Source of the DNA: Rhipicephalus microplus
Taxonomy: Eukaryota > Arthropoda > Arachnida > Ixodida > Ixodidae
Assembly: GCF_043290135.1 (NCBI RefSeq)
Contig: NC_134707.1
Span: 67,075,906 to 67,139,905 of the forward strand
Direction of reading: 5' to 3'
DNA length: 64,000 nucleotides
A program made the translations under genes and the position numbers. The notes beneath the pieces are model-generated. The model was not told the origin of the DNA, did not search any database, and saw nothing but the letters and a program-made list of their open reading frames with translations. Of the stretch, positions 34,670 to 46,019 are shown piece after piece; within the stretch, counting starts at the first letter, position 1; every line of letters begins with the position of its first letter.

Positions 34670-36058
34670 ATGGCGAGCTCCTCGGTAAATCAGCGCGCCT
34701 GGCCCAGAACCAGTGAGGCCAACGGTGATAGTCACTGCATCATGGCTGTGGACGTGGAGCCTTCTGCGGCTCTGTCCGACCATAGACCACCTTTGGCAAG
34801 CTCGTCGCGGAAACGAAGCACCTGTTCGAGCACCAGCGAGGACACGGAACTGTACTCGGCCACTGGCGACGACTCGTCGGATGACGACTTCGAGACCGTG
34901 AGAAGCAGGAAGGCCAAAAGAAGAAGTATCAAGTCGTCTTCACCAGCAGGGACATTAACGTCTCATTCAAAAGGAGAATGCTGGCCGCACACCATCCTCT
35001 TCATGCCCGAGGACCCCACCATCAGCCTTCGAGCAGTAAACAGGCAAGCTCTCTCTATGTACTTTGAGGGGGTAGCACCAAACGACATTAAGGATATCCG
35101 GGTGAACACGCGGAAGAATATTCTAGCTGTGGACACAATGACTGCCAGCGCCATAGACAAGCTTCGCAGAGTATCAGATTTGGGAGGCATCAAAGTTCGA
35201 CCGGTTATTCCAATGGACGGTGCCTGCACGGCGGGAGTAATCTACGACATTGATTTGGCCATAGCAAATTCGGACCTCCCAACTCTCATAAAACCAGCGA
35301 ACGAAGGAGTTCTCATCGCGAATGTACTTCGCCTCGGAAACACCCGATGTGTAAAGATAATGTTCAAAGGAGATTCCATTCCGTCGCATGTCAAAGTGGG
35401 ACACTTCCGACATCCTGTTCGACCATTTGTCCCTAAACCACTCCAGTGCCATAACTGCATGAAAATTGGTCACATCAAGAGTGTATGTACAAACACCACA
35501 GTATGCCCCCGATGCGCTGAGCCGCACACTGCAGACGCATGTCGGGCAACAAGTCTGAAGTGCAGAAACTGTGATGGTCCGCATGATGCTGCATCCAAGG
35601 AATGCCCTCGGATTAAGAAGGAAATCGCCATTATCAAACAAATGGTTAGGGACAATTCAACCCACAGAGAGGCTGCTGAAAGGGTACGGCGGCGACGTAG
35701 TCGCCGACGGAGGCGTGTAGGACAGAGTGTTGCGCATAACCCATTTCCTCCGAGCACGAGAGAAGTAGTAAGCACGAAGCGAAATGAAGTGGAGAAGCTC
35801 ACAGCTGCGGATGAGTGGCCTACGCTTCCGCGTACGCAACCGGCAAAGGAGCCTCCTGCGAGGCCTCGCCGCCCTACACCTTCCACCGAGTCTACTTCCG
35901 TTGAGGATGTGTCAAGGGTCGATCGACAGATCATACCGATGTTACGATCCCTCGTCGCTGTCATGGCAGACATACTAAGAAGCCTGGGAACTCCAACCGC
36001 TCGAAGCGGGTTACAGGTGTTGGACGCGCTGAGCCCAGTCCTCGCCTCCCTCGCGTAG
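34670..36058 (+). CDS. Retrotransposon ORF1 protein (gag-like, zinc knuckles), copy 2
   Basis: 462 residues, identical in protein sequence to the ORF1 of copy 1: three zinc knuckles at 260-312 and an arginine-rich stretch at 338-349. The start was chosen as there (first ATG of the element, G at -3 and +4). One silent difference, CAG to CAA, lies near 35839. It ends in TAG, four bases before the ORF2 ATG. Confidence 0.9.
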   Translation: MASSSVNQRAWPRTSEANGDSHCIMAVDVEPSAALSDHRPPLASSSRKRSTCSSTSEDTELYSATGDDSSDDDFETVRSRKAKRRSIKSSSPAGTLTSHSKGECWPHTILFMPEDPTISLRAVNRQALSMYFEGVAPNDIKDIRVNTRKNILAVDTMTASAIDKLRRVSDLGGIKVRPVIPMDGACTAGVIYDIDLAIANSDLPTLIKPANEGVLIANVLRLGNTRCVKIMFKGDSIPSHVKVGHFRHPVRPFVPKPLQCHNCMKIGHIKSVCTNTTVCPRCAEPHTADACRATSLKCRNCDGPHDAASKECPRIKKEIAIIKQMVRDNSTHREAAERVRRRRSRRRRRVGQSVAHNPFPPSTREVVSTKRNEVEKLTAADEWPTLPRTQPAKEPPARPRRPTPSTESTSVEDVSRVDRQIIPMLRSLVAVMADILRSLGTPTARSGLQVLDALSPVLASLA

Positions 36059-36062
36059 AGTC

Positions 36063-39000
36063 ATGGCAGGAGATCAACAATCGTTCCGCAAAGACGTCAG
36101 AGAAGCATCAGTCATCCAGTGGAACGCAAGAGGACTTAGATCACGGATTTCCGATTTTCGTCAGTACGTGTTTTCTAACCGTTTCCCAATCATCGTAATA
36201 TGTGAACCGAAATTATCAAACCCGATCAGGCTATCCGGCTACGAATCAATCCCGTCCAAAACCCGAAACGAAAGCAGCAAGGTCATTGTGTATATTCGTC
36301 GGGAGCTTACCTACATCATTCAACCTGTGTCGCCTCATGATGAGAACCAATATATTTGCCTGACTGTGAAGCAGAAAACCCTCACCTTCACATTAATAGG
36401 TGTCTACTTATCTCCCTCAGCCCGTTTTGATTGCCAAAGACTGGATGACATTCTTTCGAGCGTCCCGGATCCGTGGATAATTATAGGAGACTTCAACGCC
36501 CACCACCCAATCTGGGGAAGTTCAAAAGTCAATACCACGGGCCGGAGGCTGGCTTCATTTGTATCGACTCATGAACTGTCTCTACTTAATGATGGGAGCC
36601 CTACATTTCTGCGAGGATTAACGTACAGCAGCTGTTTGGACTTGACGTTCGTGTCACGTCGCTTCGCCACAAGCGTTAAGTGGTTTTTAGACATCGAGAC
36701 ACATGGTAGCGATCACATCCCCAGTTATCTCACCATCGAAGGCTTTGCTAGCGACCACCCGCCGAAAACCGTACGGAGGATCGATCTTTCAGCATTCACA
36801 ACCAACATTGAACACACTTGTGAAAAAGGCTTAACCTCTGGCATTGAGCAAGCGATCAAACAAGCAGCGCAGAGTGCGATGCGCACGCTGGCATATTCTT
36901 CAAGGCCCTCAGAAACGGACATGGAGTTAGAGCGACTCCGTGCGATTCGTCGGCGTGCGGAGCGTAGATATCGACGCACAAAATCCATTCAAGATCTACG
37001 GATGGCCAGGCGCATGCAAAAGAAGATCCAGCGTCGTATAGACAAACTGGAGTTTCAACGGTGGGCGAAATTTTGCGCGAGTCTAGACCCTCGCAAACCG
37101 CTTTCTCAAATATGGCGAACCGTGCGAGGCCTACGCATATTTCCTCAACAACGTTTTCCGTTTAAAGCCTTGGCCCTTTTCCAAAATAGAAGGGATATCG
37201 AGGTAGCGGAAGACTTTTGTAGGAAGATTGCGGGCCCGCCAAATTGCACAGAAGCCCTTACTGCTGATTACACGCCACATTCACTGGACCCGCACCTGGA
37301 CCTGCCTTTTTCAATGGAAGAACTGAATATGGCTCTTGCTTCATGCAATCGATCGTCATCGCCTGGGCCGGATGGCATATCATACCGCCTATTATGCAAT
37401 CTCGGTGATCGAGCACGAAGTGCTTTGCTGGAAGTATTCAATGAGTCTTGGAGAGATGGAACGGTCCCCAGAGAGTGGAAAACAAGCCGGTTGGTTGCAC
37501 TTCTCAAACCTGGAAAATCGCCTCTAGAGCTGACATCATACCGCCCAATAGCGCTGGCTAGTTGCGTAGGGAAGCTGATGGAGCGAATGATCCTTGCCAG
37601 ACTCGAGTGGTTCCTAGAACGCCATAGAATATATCCAGACGCCATGGCCGGTTTTCGTCGTCTTCGGAGCTCCATTGACAATGTCATTGACCTGGTGACC
37701 TACGTACAACACCAGAAAATGAGCAGACGGTTATCTGTCGCACTATTTTTAGATGTCAAAGGAGCATATGACAATGTTTCTCATGAAGCCATACTTGACG
37801 CCCTCGAGTCAGTTGGTTTGGGTGGGCGAGTGTACCGCTGGATCCAATGCTACCTACATATGAGATCATTGTTTATGCAAACTGATGATGGGCCGACTTC
37901 TGAACATTATACACACCGTGGTGTTCCTCAAGGTGGTGTATTGAGCCCCACACTGTTCAACCTGGTTCTGATCGGTCTCGTTGAACGCATACCAGATTCC
38001 GTGCAGATATCTCTCTATGCAGATGATATTTGTGCCTGGACATCAGGTGTAACACGTCCTCAGGTACGTGCGAGACTCCAGAAAGCAGCGAATTCAATAT
38101 CGGCGTACCTTAGAGAACAAGGCCTCGAGATTTCTCCTGAGAAATCGGCGCTGGTCGCGTTCACGCGGAAGGCAATGACGTCATTTCCCATCACCATCGA
38201 TGGACACAGTGTCTGCTACGCCAGGACCCACAGGTTTTTGGGGGTCACGATCGATCGAAATCTCTGCTGGAGTCCCCATGTGGCCACTCTAAAGAAGCGC
38301 CTAACGGCCATCGCACAACTTTTCAAGTTCCTCGGAGGCAAAACGTGGGGCACATCAGTGCACGCGATGTTGCATTTGTACAAAACGCTGTTTCTGGGGT
38401 ACCTGCGGTATAGCTTGCCGGTTCTGACGAACGCTTGCAAAAGCAGTATACGCACAATAGAAAACGCCCAGGGCCAGGCACTCAGAGTTTGTCTTGGATT
38501 ACCACGCTGTACATCAACAGCGGAAACCATCGCAATCGCCAAAGATCATCCGGCCACAGTGCACATTACTTTGGAGGTGCTTAGAGCTCATATTAGACAC
38601 CTTGCTCGCGCCCCTGCCCACCACCTAGCTTCGCTTCCAGAAGATCGACCGAGTGCCTCCTTCTGTAAGAGAGTATTGACTTTCCGTGAGTGCCTTCCAA
38701 CAGTCTACACGCCTCCGGAACGGATACTAACACCTCCTTGGTGCTTGGACCGACCAAAACTGCGCTTGACAGTGCCGGGGATTCGCAAGAAGGCGGAGCT
38801 CTCGGCGCCAGCTTTAAAACAGATGATTCTACTCATGCTACACGAAGAATACAAAGATCATGTCAAACTTTACACGGATGGCTCGACAACTGTTGGAGGA
38901 TCTGCAGGAGCTGTGATCTTCCCAGCAAGAGCCGAAACCATCCAGTTCAGAACGTCACACAAGACGACATCGACAGCCGTGGAGCTCGCGGCACTCCGCA

Positions 39001-39725
39001 GCGCACTCCGCAGGATTGACCAAGAGACACCACAAAAATGGAGCATTTTTACTGATTCGAAACCAGCTCTCCAATGTCTACACAATGCTCTACGTCGTGG
39101 ACCTCAAGACCAATTGGCGCTCGAAATACGACAACTGTACCATCACCTAATGGACGAAGGACATGACATATCTTTTCAGTGGTTACCAGGCCATTGCGGC
39201 ATCATCGGTAACGAACATGCCGACAATGCAGCTAAGAATGCTCACGAAAATGGAGTGATGGAACCTATTCCATTATCAAGAAGCGACGCAGCAGCAAAGA
39301 TTAATACGCTTGCGCAGGATGTCGCAAGGTCTATGCGGAATACGCCCGGTTTTCTCCACACCCGTCTTCACCGCCTGGACCCATGCCTACGACTTACTAT
39401 TCCATCTGGCCTACCCCGATCCGAGACGACCCTTCTCTGCCGTATGTGGCTTGGGGTGTCTTTCACGAACGCTTTTGCCTGCCGCATCGGAATGAGAGAC
39501 AGCGCTACATGCGACCATTGCGACAATGACGAAACAATTGAACATATTTTATGTCAGTGCCCCCAGTACAGCTCTCAGCGACAGTCCCTCTCAGCAGTGT
39601 TTGCTCGCCTCGACGACCAGCCATTTTCTGAGCAGTCAATCTTGGAATGTCGGAAAGATCGAGCCTCACGCCAGAAAGCAACGAAGGCGCTGATGAAGTT
39701 TTCTGCGAGCGACCCGCCTCGTTGA
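36063..39725 (+). CDS. Retrotransposon ORF2 polyprotein: AP endonuclease, reverse transcriptase, RNase H, zinc finger (copy 2)
   Basis: 1,220 residues, identical to copy 1 except leucine for proline at 672 (codon 38076-38078). All endonuclease, YADD and RNase H residues listed for copy 1 are present. Residue 672 lies in the stretch after YADD where LINE reverse transcriptases usually have a helix with a hydrophobic residue (a pattern like RLQKA), so leucine is probably ancestral. This copy is the better candidate for activity; that is inference from family pattern. Confidence 0.95.
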   Translation: MAGDQQSFRKDVREASVIQWNARGLRSRISDFRQYVFSNRFPIIVICEPKLSNPIRLSGYESIPSKTRNESSKVIVYIRRELTYIIQPVSPHDENQYICLTVKQKTLTFTLIGVYLSPSARFDCQRLDDILSSVPDPWIIIGDFNAHHPIWGSSKVNTTGRRLASFVSTHELSLLNDGSPTFLRGLTYSSCLDLTFVSRRFATSVKWFLDIETHGSDHIPSYLTIEGFASDHPPKTVRRIDLSAFTTNIEHTCEKGLTSGIEQAIKQAAQSAMRTLAYSSRPSETDMELERLRAIRRRAERRYRRTKSIQDLRMARRMQKKIQRRIDKLEFQRWAKFCASLDPRKPLSQIWRTVRGLRIFPQQRFPFKALALFQNRRDIEVAEDFCRKIAGPPNCTEALTADYTPHSLDPHLDLPFSMEELNMALASCNRSSSPGPDGISYRLLCNLGDRARSALLEVFNESWRDGTVPREWKTSRLVALLKPGKSPLELTSYRPIALASCVGKLMERMILARLEWFLERHRIYPDAMAGFRRLRSSIDNVIDLVTYVQHQKMSRRLSVALFLDVKGAYDNVSHEAILDALESVGLGGRVYRWIQCYLHMRSLFMQTDDGPTSEHYTHRGVPQGGVLSPTLFNLVLIGLVERIPDSVQISLYADDICAWTSGVTRPQVRARLQKAANSISAYLREQGLEISPEKSALVAFTRKAMTSFPITIDGHSVCYARTHRFLGVTIDRNLCWSPHVATLKKRLTAIAQLFKFLGGKTWGTSVHAMLHLYKTLFLGYLRYSLPVLTNACKSSIRTIENAQGQALRVCLGLPRCTSTAETIAIAKDHPATVHITLEVLRAHIRHLARAPAHHLASLPEDRPSASFCKRVLTFRECLPTVYTPPERILTPPWCLDRPKLRLTVPGIRKKAELSAPALKQMILLMLHEEYKDHVKLYTDGSTTVGGSAGAVIFPARAETIQFRTSHKTTSTAVELAALRSALRRIDQETPQKWSIFTDSKPALQCLHNALRRGPQDQLALEIRQLYHHLMDEGHDISFQWLPGHCGIIGNEHADNAAKNAHENGVMEPIPLSRSDAAAKINTLAQDVARSMRNTPGFLHTRLHRLDPCLRLTIPSGLPRSETTLLCRMWLGVSFTNAFACRIGMRDSATCDHCDNDETIEHILCQCPQYSSQRQSLSAVFARLDDQPFSEQSILECRKDRASRQKATKALMKFSASDPPR

Positions 39726-39751
39726 ACGATTGTGACACTACTGTGTGCGAG

Positions 39752-39763
39752 TGTGTGTGTGTG
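39752..39763 (+). repeat. (TG)6 microsatellite in the 3' UTR
   Basis: One unit shorter than in copy 1. Confidence 0.9.
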
Positions 39764-39807
39764 TTTGTGCTTCTCTTCCTCCCTTTCCCCTTTACCCCTT
39801 CCCCAGT

Positions 39808-39850
39808 GCAGGGTAGCAAACCGGATATGTTTTCTGGTTAACCTCCCTGC
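39808..39850 (+). other. 3' UTR stem-loop, copy 2
   Basis: Same two-part stem (GCAGGG/CCCTGC outer, AACCGG/CTGGTT inner) as in copy 1. Confidence 0.6.
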
Positions 39851-39885
39851 CTTTCCGCATTAAATTTTCTCTCTTTTTCTCTCTC

Positions 39886-39896
39886 ACTGTCTGTTA
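39886..39896 (+). repeat. Target-site duplication, right copy, second retrotransposon
   Basis: Exact repeat of 34478-34488. The satellite resumes with TATCTGATTAA. Confidence 0.93.
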
Positions 39897-42677
39897 TATC
39901 TGATTAATATTGTGTTGAACCACGGAAATACGAGCCCTTAGGTATACACTTCTCTCCCTTATTTCATTGAACGAGGGTCTCGTACTGGCAAACTTGGTGT
40001 GTTTAGGTTGTCTAAGAGGGACAATTAACCAGCTGCCCGCTCATAATAAGTTCACGTGCTACGTGACGCCAAAACATGCGAATAAGAGTGTTTTCACACT
40101 CGTTGTTTGGCTTATAGATGGCGCTGACTGTCACTCCTACTTCTAAATTCACATATAGACCCCAAAAAAAGTGGATGGAGGGACGGTTGCTGTGTTAGCT
40201 CAGTGGTTAGAGCATCGAACGCGTTATTCGAAGGTCGTAGGTTCGATTCCTGCTCACAGCTGGTAATTTTTTCATCCACTTTTCTTTCTTCTGTCTTCTT
40301 ATTTACATTCCATTGGTTCTAATAACTTCCCCTGTACATTCCTTGGCATTACTGTCTGTTATATCTCATTAATATTGTGTTAAACCACGGAAATACGAGC
40401 CCTTAGGTATACACTTCTCTCCCTTTTTTCATTGAACGAGGGTCTCGCACTGGCAGACTTGGTGTGTTTAGGTTGTGTAAGAGGGACAATTAATCAGCTG
40501 CCTGCTCATAATAAATTCACGTGCTACTTGACGCCAAAACATGCGAATAAGAGTGTTTTCACAATCGTTGTTTGGCTTATAGATGGCGCTGACTGTCACT
40601 CCTACTTCTAAATTCACATATAAACCCCCAAAAAAGTGGATGGAGGGACGGCCGCTGTGATAGCTCAGTGGTTAGAGCATCGAACGCGTTATTCGAAGGT
40701 CGTAGGTTCGATTCCTGCTCACAGCTGGTAATTTTTTCATCCACTTTTCTTTCTTCTTTCTTCTTATTTACATTCCAATGGTTCTAATAACTTCCCCTGT
40801 ACATTCCTTGGCATTAGTGTCTGTTAAATCTCATTATTATTGTGTTAAACCACGGAAATACGAGCCCTTAGGTATACACTTCTCTCCCTTATTTCATTGA
40901 ACGAGGGTCTCGTACTGGCAGACTTGGTGTGTTTAGGTTGTATAAGAGGGACAATTAATCAGCTGCCCGCTCATAATAAGTTCACTTGCTACGTGACGCC
41001 AAAACATGCGAATAAGAGTGTTTTCACACTCGTTTTCTGGCTTATAGATGGCGCTGACTGTCACTCCTACTTCTAAATTCACATATAAACCCCCCAAAAA
41101 AGGATGGAGGGACGGCCACTGTGATAGCTCAGTGGTTAGAGCATCGAACGCGTTATTCGAAGGCCATAGGTTCGATTCCTGCACAGAGCTGGTAATTTTT
41201 TCATCCACTTTTTTCTCTTCTTTCTTCTTATTTACATTCCATTGGTTCTAATAACTTCCCCTGTACATTAATTGGCATTACTGTCTGTTATATCTCATTA
41301 TTATTGGGTTAAACCACAGAAATACGAGCCATTAGGTATACACTTCTCTCCCTTTGTTCATTGAACGAGGATCTCGTACTGGCAGACTTGGTGTGTTTAG
41401 GTTGTATAAGAGAGACAATTAATCAGCTGCGCGCTCATAATATGTTCACGTGCTACGTGACGCCAAAACATGCGAATAAGAGTGTTTTCACACTCGTTGT
41501 TTGGCTTATAGATGGCGCTGACTGTCACTCCTACTTCTAAATTCACTTATAAACCCCAAAAAAAGTGGATGGAGGGACGGCCGCTGTGATAGCTCAGTGG
41601 TTAGAGCATCGAACGCGTTATTCGAAGGTCGTAGGTTCGATTCCTGCTCACAGCTGGTAATTTTTGCATCCCCTTTTCTTTCTTCTTTCTTCTTATTTAC
41701 ATTCCATTGGTTCTAATTACTTCCCCCGTACATTCCTTGGCATTACTGTCTGTTATATCTCATTAATATTGTGTTAAACCACGGAAATACGAGCCCTTAG
41801 GTATACACTTCTCTCCCTTATTTCATTGAACGAGGGTCTCGTACTGGCAGACTTGGTGTGTTTAGGTTGTATAAGAGGGACAATTAATCAGCTGCCCGCT
41901 CATAATAAGTTCACGTGCTACGTGACGCCAAAACATGCGAATAAGAGTGTTTTCACACTCGTTGTTTGGCTTATAGATGGCGCTGACTGTCACTCCTACT
42001 TCTAAATTCACATATAAACCCCCCAAAAAAGTGAATGGAGGTACGGCCGCTGTGATAGCTCAGTTGTTAGAGCATCGAACGCGTTATTCGAAGGTCGTAG
42101 GTTCGATTCCCGCTCACAGCTGGTAATTTTTTCATCCACTTTTCTTTCTTCTTTCTTCTTATTTACATTCCATTGGTTCTAATAACTTCCCCTGTACATT
42201 CCTTGGCATTACTGTCTGTTATATCTCATTATTATTGTGTTAAACCACGGAAATACGAGCCCTTAGGTATACACTTCTCTCCCTTATTTCATTGAACGAG
42301 GGTCTCGTACTGGCAGACTTGGTGTGTTTAGCTTGTATAAGAGAGACAATTAATCAGCTGCCCGCTCATAATAAGTTCACGTGCTACGTGACGCCAAATT
42401 ATGCGAATAAGAGTGTTTTCACACTCGTTGTTTGGCTTATAGATGGCGCTGACTGTCAATCCTACTTCTCAATTCACATATAAACCCCCCCAAAAAAGTG
42501 GATGGAGGGACGGCCGCTGTGATAGCTCAGTGGTTAGAGCATCGAACGCGTTATTCGAAGGTCGTAGGTTCGATTCCTGCTCAAAGCTGGTAATTTTTTC
42601 ATCCACTTTTCTTTCTTCTTTCTTCTTATTTACATTCCATTGGTTCTAATAACTTCCCCTGTACATTCCTTGGCATT

Positions 42678-42688
42678 ACTGTCTGTTA
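42678..42688 (+). other. Paralogous empty site of the retrotransposon
   Basis: Single ACTGTCTGTTA followed by TATCTGATTAA, between the cores at 42516 (CTCAAAGC type) and 42982 (GCTGTGT type). This is the same monomer pair that the element interrupts. Confidence 0.85.
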
Positions 42689-43299
42689 TATCTGATTAAT
42701 ATTGTGTTGAACCACGGAAATACGAGCCCTTAGGTATACACTTCTCTCCCTTATTTCATTGAACGAGGGTCTCGTACTGGCAGACTTGGTGTGTTTAGGT
42801 TGTCTAAGAGGGACAATTAACCAGCTGCCCGCTCATAATAAGTTCACGTGCTACGTGACGCCAAAACATGCGAATAAGAGTGTTTTCACACTCGTTGTTT
42901 GGCTTATAGATGGCGCTGACTGTCACTCCTACTTCTAAATTCACATATAGACCCCCAAAAAAAGTGGATGGAGGGACGGCCGCTGTGTTAGCTCAGTGGT
43001 TAGAGCATCGAACGCGTTATTCGAAGGTCGTAGGTCCGATTCCTGCTCACAGCTGGTAATTTTTTCATCCACTTTTCTTTCTTCTTTCTCCTTATTTACA
43101 TTCCTTTGGTTCTAATAACTTCCCCTGTACATTCCTTGGCATTACTGTCTGTTAAATCTCATTAATATTGTGTTAAAGCACGGAAATACGAGCCCTTAGG
43201 TATACACTTCTCTCCCTTATTTTATTGAATGAGGGTCTCGTACTGGCAGACTTGGTGTGTTTAGGTTGTATAAGAGGGACAATTAATCAGCTGCCTGCT

Positions 43300-46010
43300 C
43301 ATAATAAATTCACGTGCTACGTGACGCCAAAACATGCGAATAAGAGTGTTTTCGCACTCGTTATTTGGCTTATAGATGGCGCTGACTGTCACTCCTACTT
43401 CTAAATTGACATATAAACCCCCAAAAAAGTGGATGGAGGGACGGCCGCTGTGATAGCTCAGTGGTTAGAGCATCGAACGCGTTATTCGAAGGTCGTAGGT
43501 TCGATTCCTGCTCACAGCTGGTAATTTTTTCATCCACTTTTCTTTCTTCTTTCTTCTTATTTACATTCCAATGGTTCTAATAACTTCCCCTGTACATTCC
43601 TTGGCATTACTGTCTGTTAAATCTCATTATTATTGTGTTAAACCACGGAAATACGAGCCCTTAGGTATACACTTCTCTCCCTTATTTCATTGAACGAGGG
43701 TCTCGTACTGGCAGACTTGGTGTGTTTAGGTTGTATAAGAGGGACAATTAATCAGCTGCCCGCTCATAATAGGTTCACGCGCTACGTGACGCCAAAACAT
43801 GCGAATAAGAGTGTTTTCACACTCGTTGTTTGGCTTATAGATGGCGCTGACTGTCACTCCTACTTCTAAATTCACATATAGACCCACAAAAAAAGTGGAT
43901 GGAGGGACGGCCGCTGTGATAGCTCAGTGGTTAGAGCATCGAACGCGTTATTCGAAGGTCGTAGGTTTGATTCCTGCTCACAGCTGGTAATTTTTTCATC
44001 GACTTTTCTTTCTTCTTTCTCCTTATTTACATTCCTTTGGTTCTAATAACTTCCCCTGTACATTCCTTGGCATTACTGTCTGTTAAATCTCATTAATATT
44101 GTGTTAAAGCACGGAAATACGAGCCCTTAGGTATACACTTCTCTCCCTTATTTCATTGAACGAGGGTCTCGTACTGGCAGACTTGGTGTGTTTAGGTTGT
44201 ATAAGAGGGACAATTAATCAGCTGCCCGCTCATAATAAGTTCACGTGCTACGTGACGCCAAAACATGCGAATAAGAGTGTTTTCACACTCGTTGTTTGGC
44301 TTATAGATGGCGCTGACTGTCACTCCTACTTCTAAATTCACATATAGACCCCCCAAAAAAGTGGATGGAGGGACGGCCGCTGTGTTAGCTCAGTGGTTAG
44401 AGCATCGAACGCGTTATTCGAAGGTCGTAGGTCCGATTCCTGCTCACAGCTGGTAATTTTTTCATCCACTTTTCTTTCTTCTTTCTCCTTATTTACATTC
44501 CTTTGGTTCTAATAACTTCCCCTCTACATTCCTTGGCATTACTGTCTGTTAAATCTCATTAATATTGTGTTAAAGCACGGAAATACGAGCCCTTAGGTAT
44601 ACACTTCTCTCCCTTATTTCATTGAATGAGGGTCTCGTACTGGCAGACTTGGTGTGTTTAGGTTGTATAAGAGGGACAATTAATCAGCTGCCCGCTTATA
44701 ATAAGTTCACGTGCTACGTGACGCCAAAACATGCGAATAAGAGTGTTTTCACACTCGTTGTTTGGCTTATAGATGGCGCTGACTGTCACTCCTACTTCTA
44801 AATTCACATATAAACCCCAAAAAAAGTGGATGGAGGGACGGCCGCTGTCATAGCTTTGTGGTTAGAGCATCGAACGCGTTATTCGAAGGTCGTAGGTTCG
44901 ATTCCTGCTCACAGCTGGTAATTTTTTCATCCACTTTTCTTTCTTCTGTCTTCTCATTTACATTCCATTGGTTCTAATACCTTAACCTGTACATTCCTTG
45001 GCATTACTGTCTGTTATATCTCATTATTATTGTGTTAAACCACGGAAATACGAGCCCTTAGGTATACACTTCTCTCCCTTTTTTCATTGAACGAGGGTCT
45101 CGTACTGGCAGACTTGGTGTGTTTAGGTTGTGTAAGAGGGACAATTAATCAGCTGCCTGCTCATAATAAATTCACGTGCTACGTGACGCCAAAACATGCG
45201 AATAAGAGTGTTTTCGCACTCGTTATTTGGCTTATAGATGGCGCTGACTGTCACTCCTACTTCTAAATTGACATATAAACCCCCAAAAAAGTGGATGGAG
45301 GGACGGCCGCTGTGATAGCTCAGTGGTTAGAGCATCGAACGCGTTATTCGAAGGTCGTAGGTTCGATTCCTGCTCACAGCTGGTAATTTTTTCATCCACT
45401 TTTCTTTCTTCTTTCTTCTTATTTACATTCCAATGGTTCTAATAACTTCCCCTGTACATTCCTTGGCATTACTGTCTGTTAAATCTCATTATTATTGTGT
45501 TAAACCACGGAAATACGAGCCCTTAGGTATATACTTCTCTCCCTTATTTCATTGAACGAGGGTCTCGTACTGGCAGACTTTGTGTGTTTAGGTTGTATAA
45601 GAGGGACAATTAATCAGCTGCCCGCTCATAATAAGTTCACGCGCTACGTGACGCCAAAACATGCGAATAAGAGTGTTTTCACACTCGTTGTTTGGCTTAT
45701 AGATGGCGCTGACTGTCACTCCTACTTCTAAATTCACATATAGACCCACAAAAAAAGTGGATGGAGGGACGGCCGCTGTGATAGCTCAGTGGTTAGAGCA
45801 TCGAACGCGTTATTCGAAGGTCGTAGGTTTGATTCCTGCTCACAGCTGGTAATTTTTTCATCGACTTTTCTTTCTTCTTTCTCCTTATTTACATTCCTTT
45901 GGTTCTAATAACTTCCCCTGTACATTCCTTGGCATTACTGTCTGTTAAATCTCATTAATATTGTGTTAAAGCACGGAAATACAAGCCCTTACGTATACAC
46001 TTCTCTCCCT
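43300..46010 (+). repeat. Four-monomer higher-order repeat, period 1,862 bp
   Basis: The monomers with cores at 43447 and 43913 recur at 45309 and 45775. Shared private marks are TTTTCGCACTCGTTATTTGG (43351 and 45213), AAATTGACATATAAAC, CATTCCAATGG, GACCCACAAAAAAAG and GGTTTGATTCC. The edges are approximate. Confidence 0.75.
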
Positions 46011-46019
46011 TATTTCATT

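Larger units (their letters stand above)
34489..39885 (+). mobile_element. Non-LTR retrotransposon (LINE with RNase H), copy 2, apparently complete
   Basis: 5,397 bp, with the same structure, junction filler and flanks as the element at 10958-16356. The differences I found are one TG unit in the 3' UTR, two silent changes (35839 in ORF1, 37127 in ORF2) and one amino-acid change in ORF2 (38077). Because position, duplication and filler are all shared, this is a copy of the same insertion event carried by the 23.5-kb block, not an independent transposition. Confidence 0.93.
23532..40777 (+). repeat. Large duplicated block, copy 2
   Basis: Partner of 1-17247 at a 23,531-bp offset (23,529-23,530 after the two small indels). 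About 6.3 kb of other satellite monomers separates the end of copy 1 from the start of copy 2. The left edge shown is only where the comparison begins, because copy 1 is cut by the window. A true tandem segmental duplication and an assembly duplication of one locus cannot be separated from this sequence alone. Confidence 0.92.

Noticed and set aside
34489..39885. Second independent transposition
   Set aside because: Same position in the same monomer type, same target duplication and same filler as copy 1, embedded in a duplicated block.
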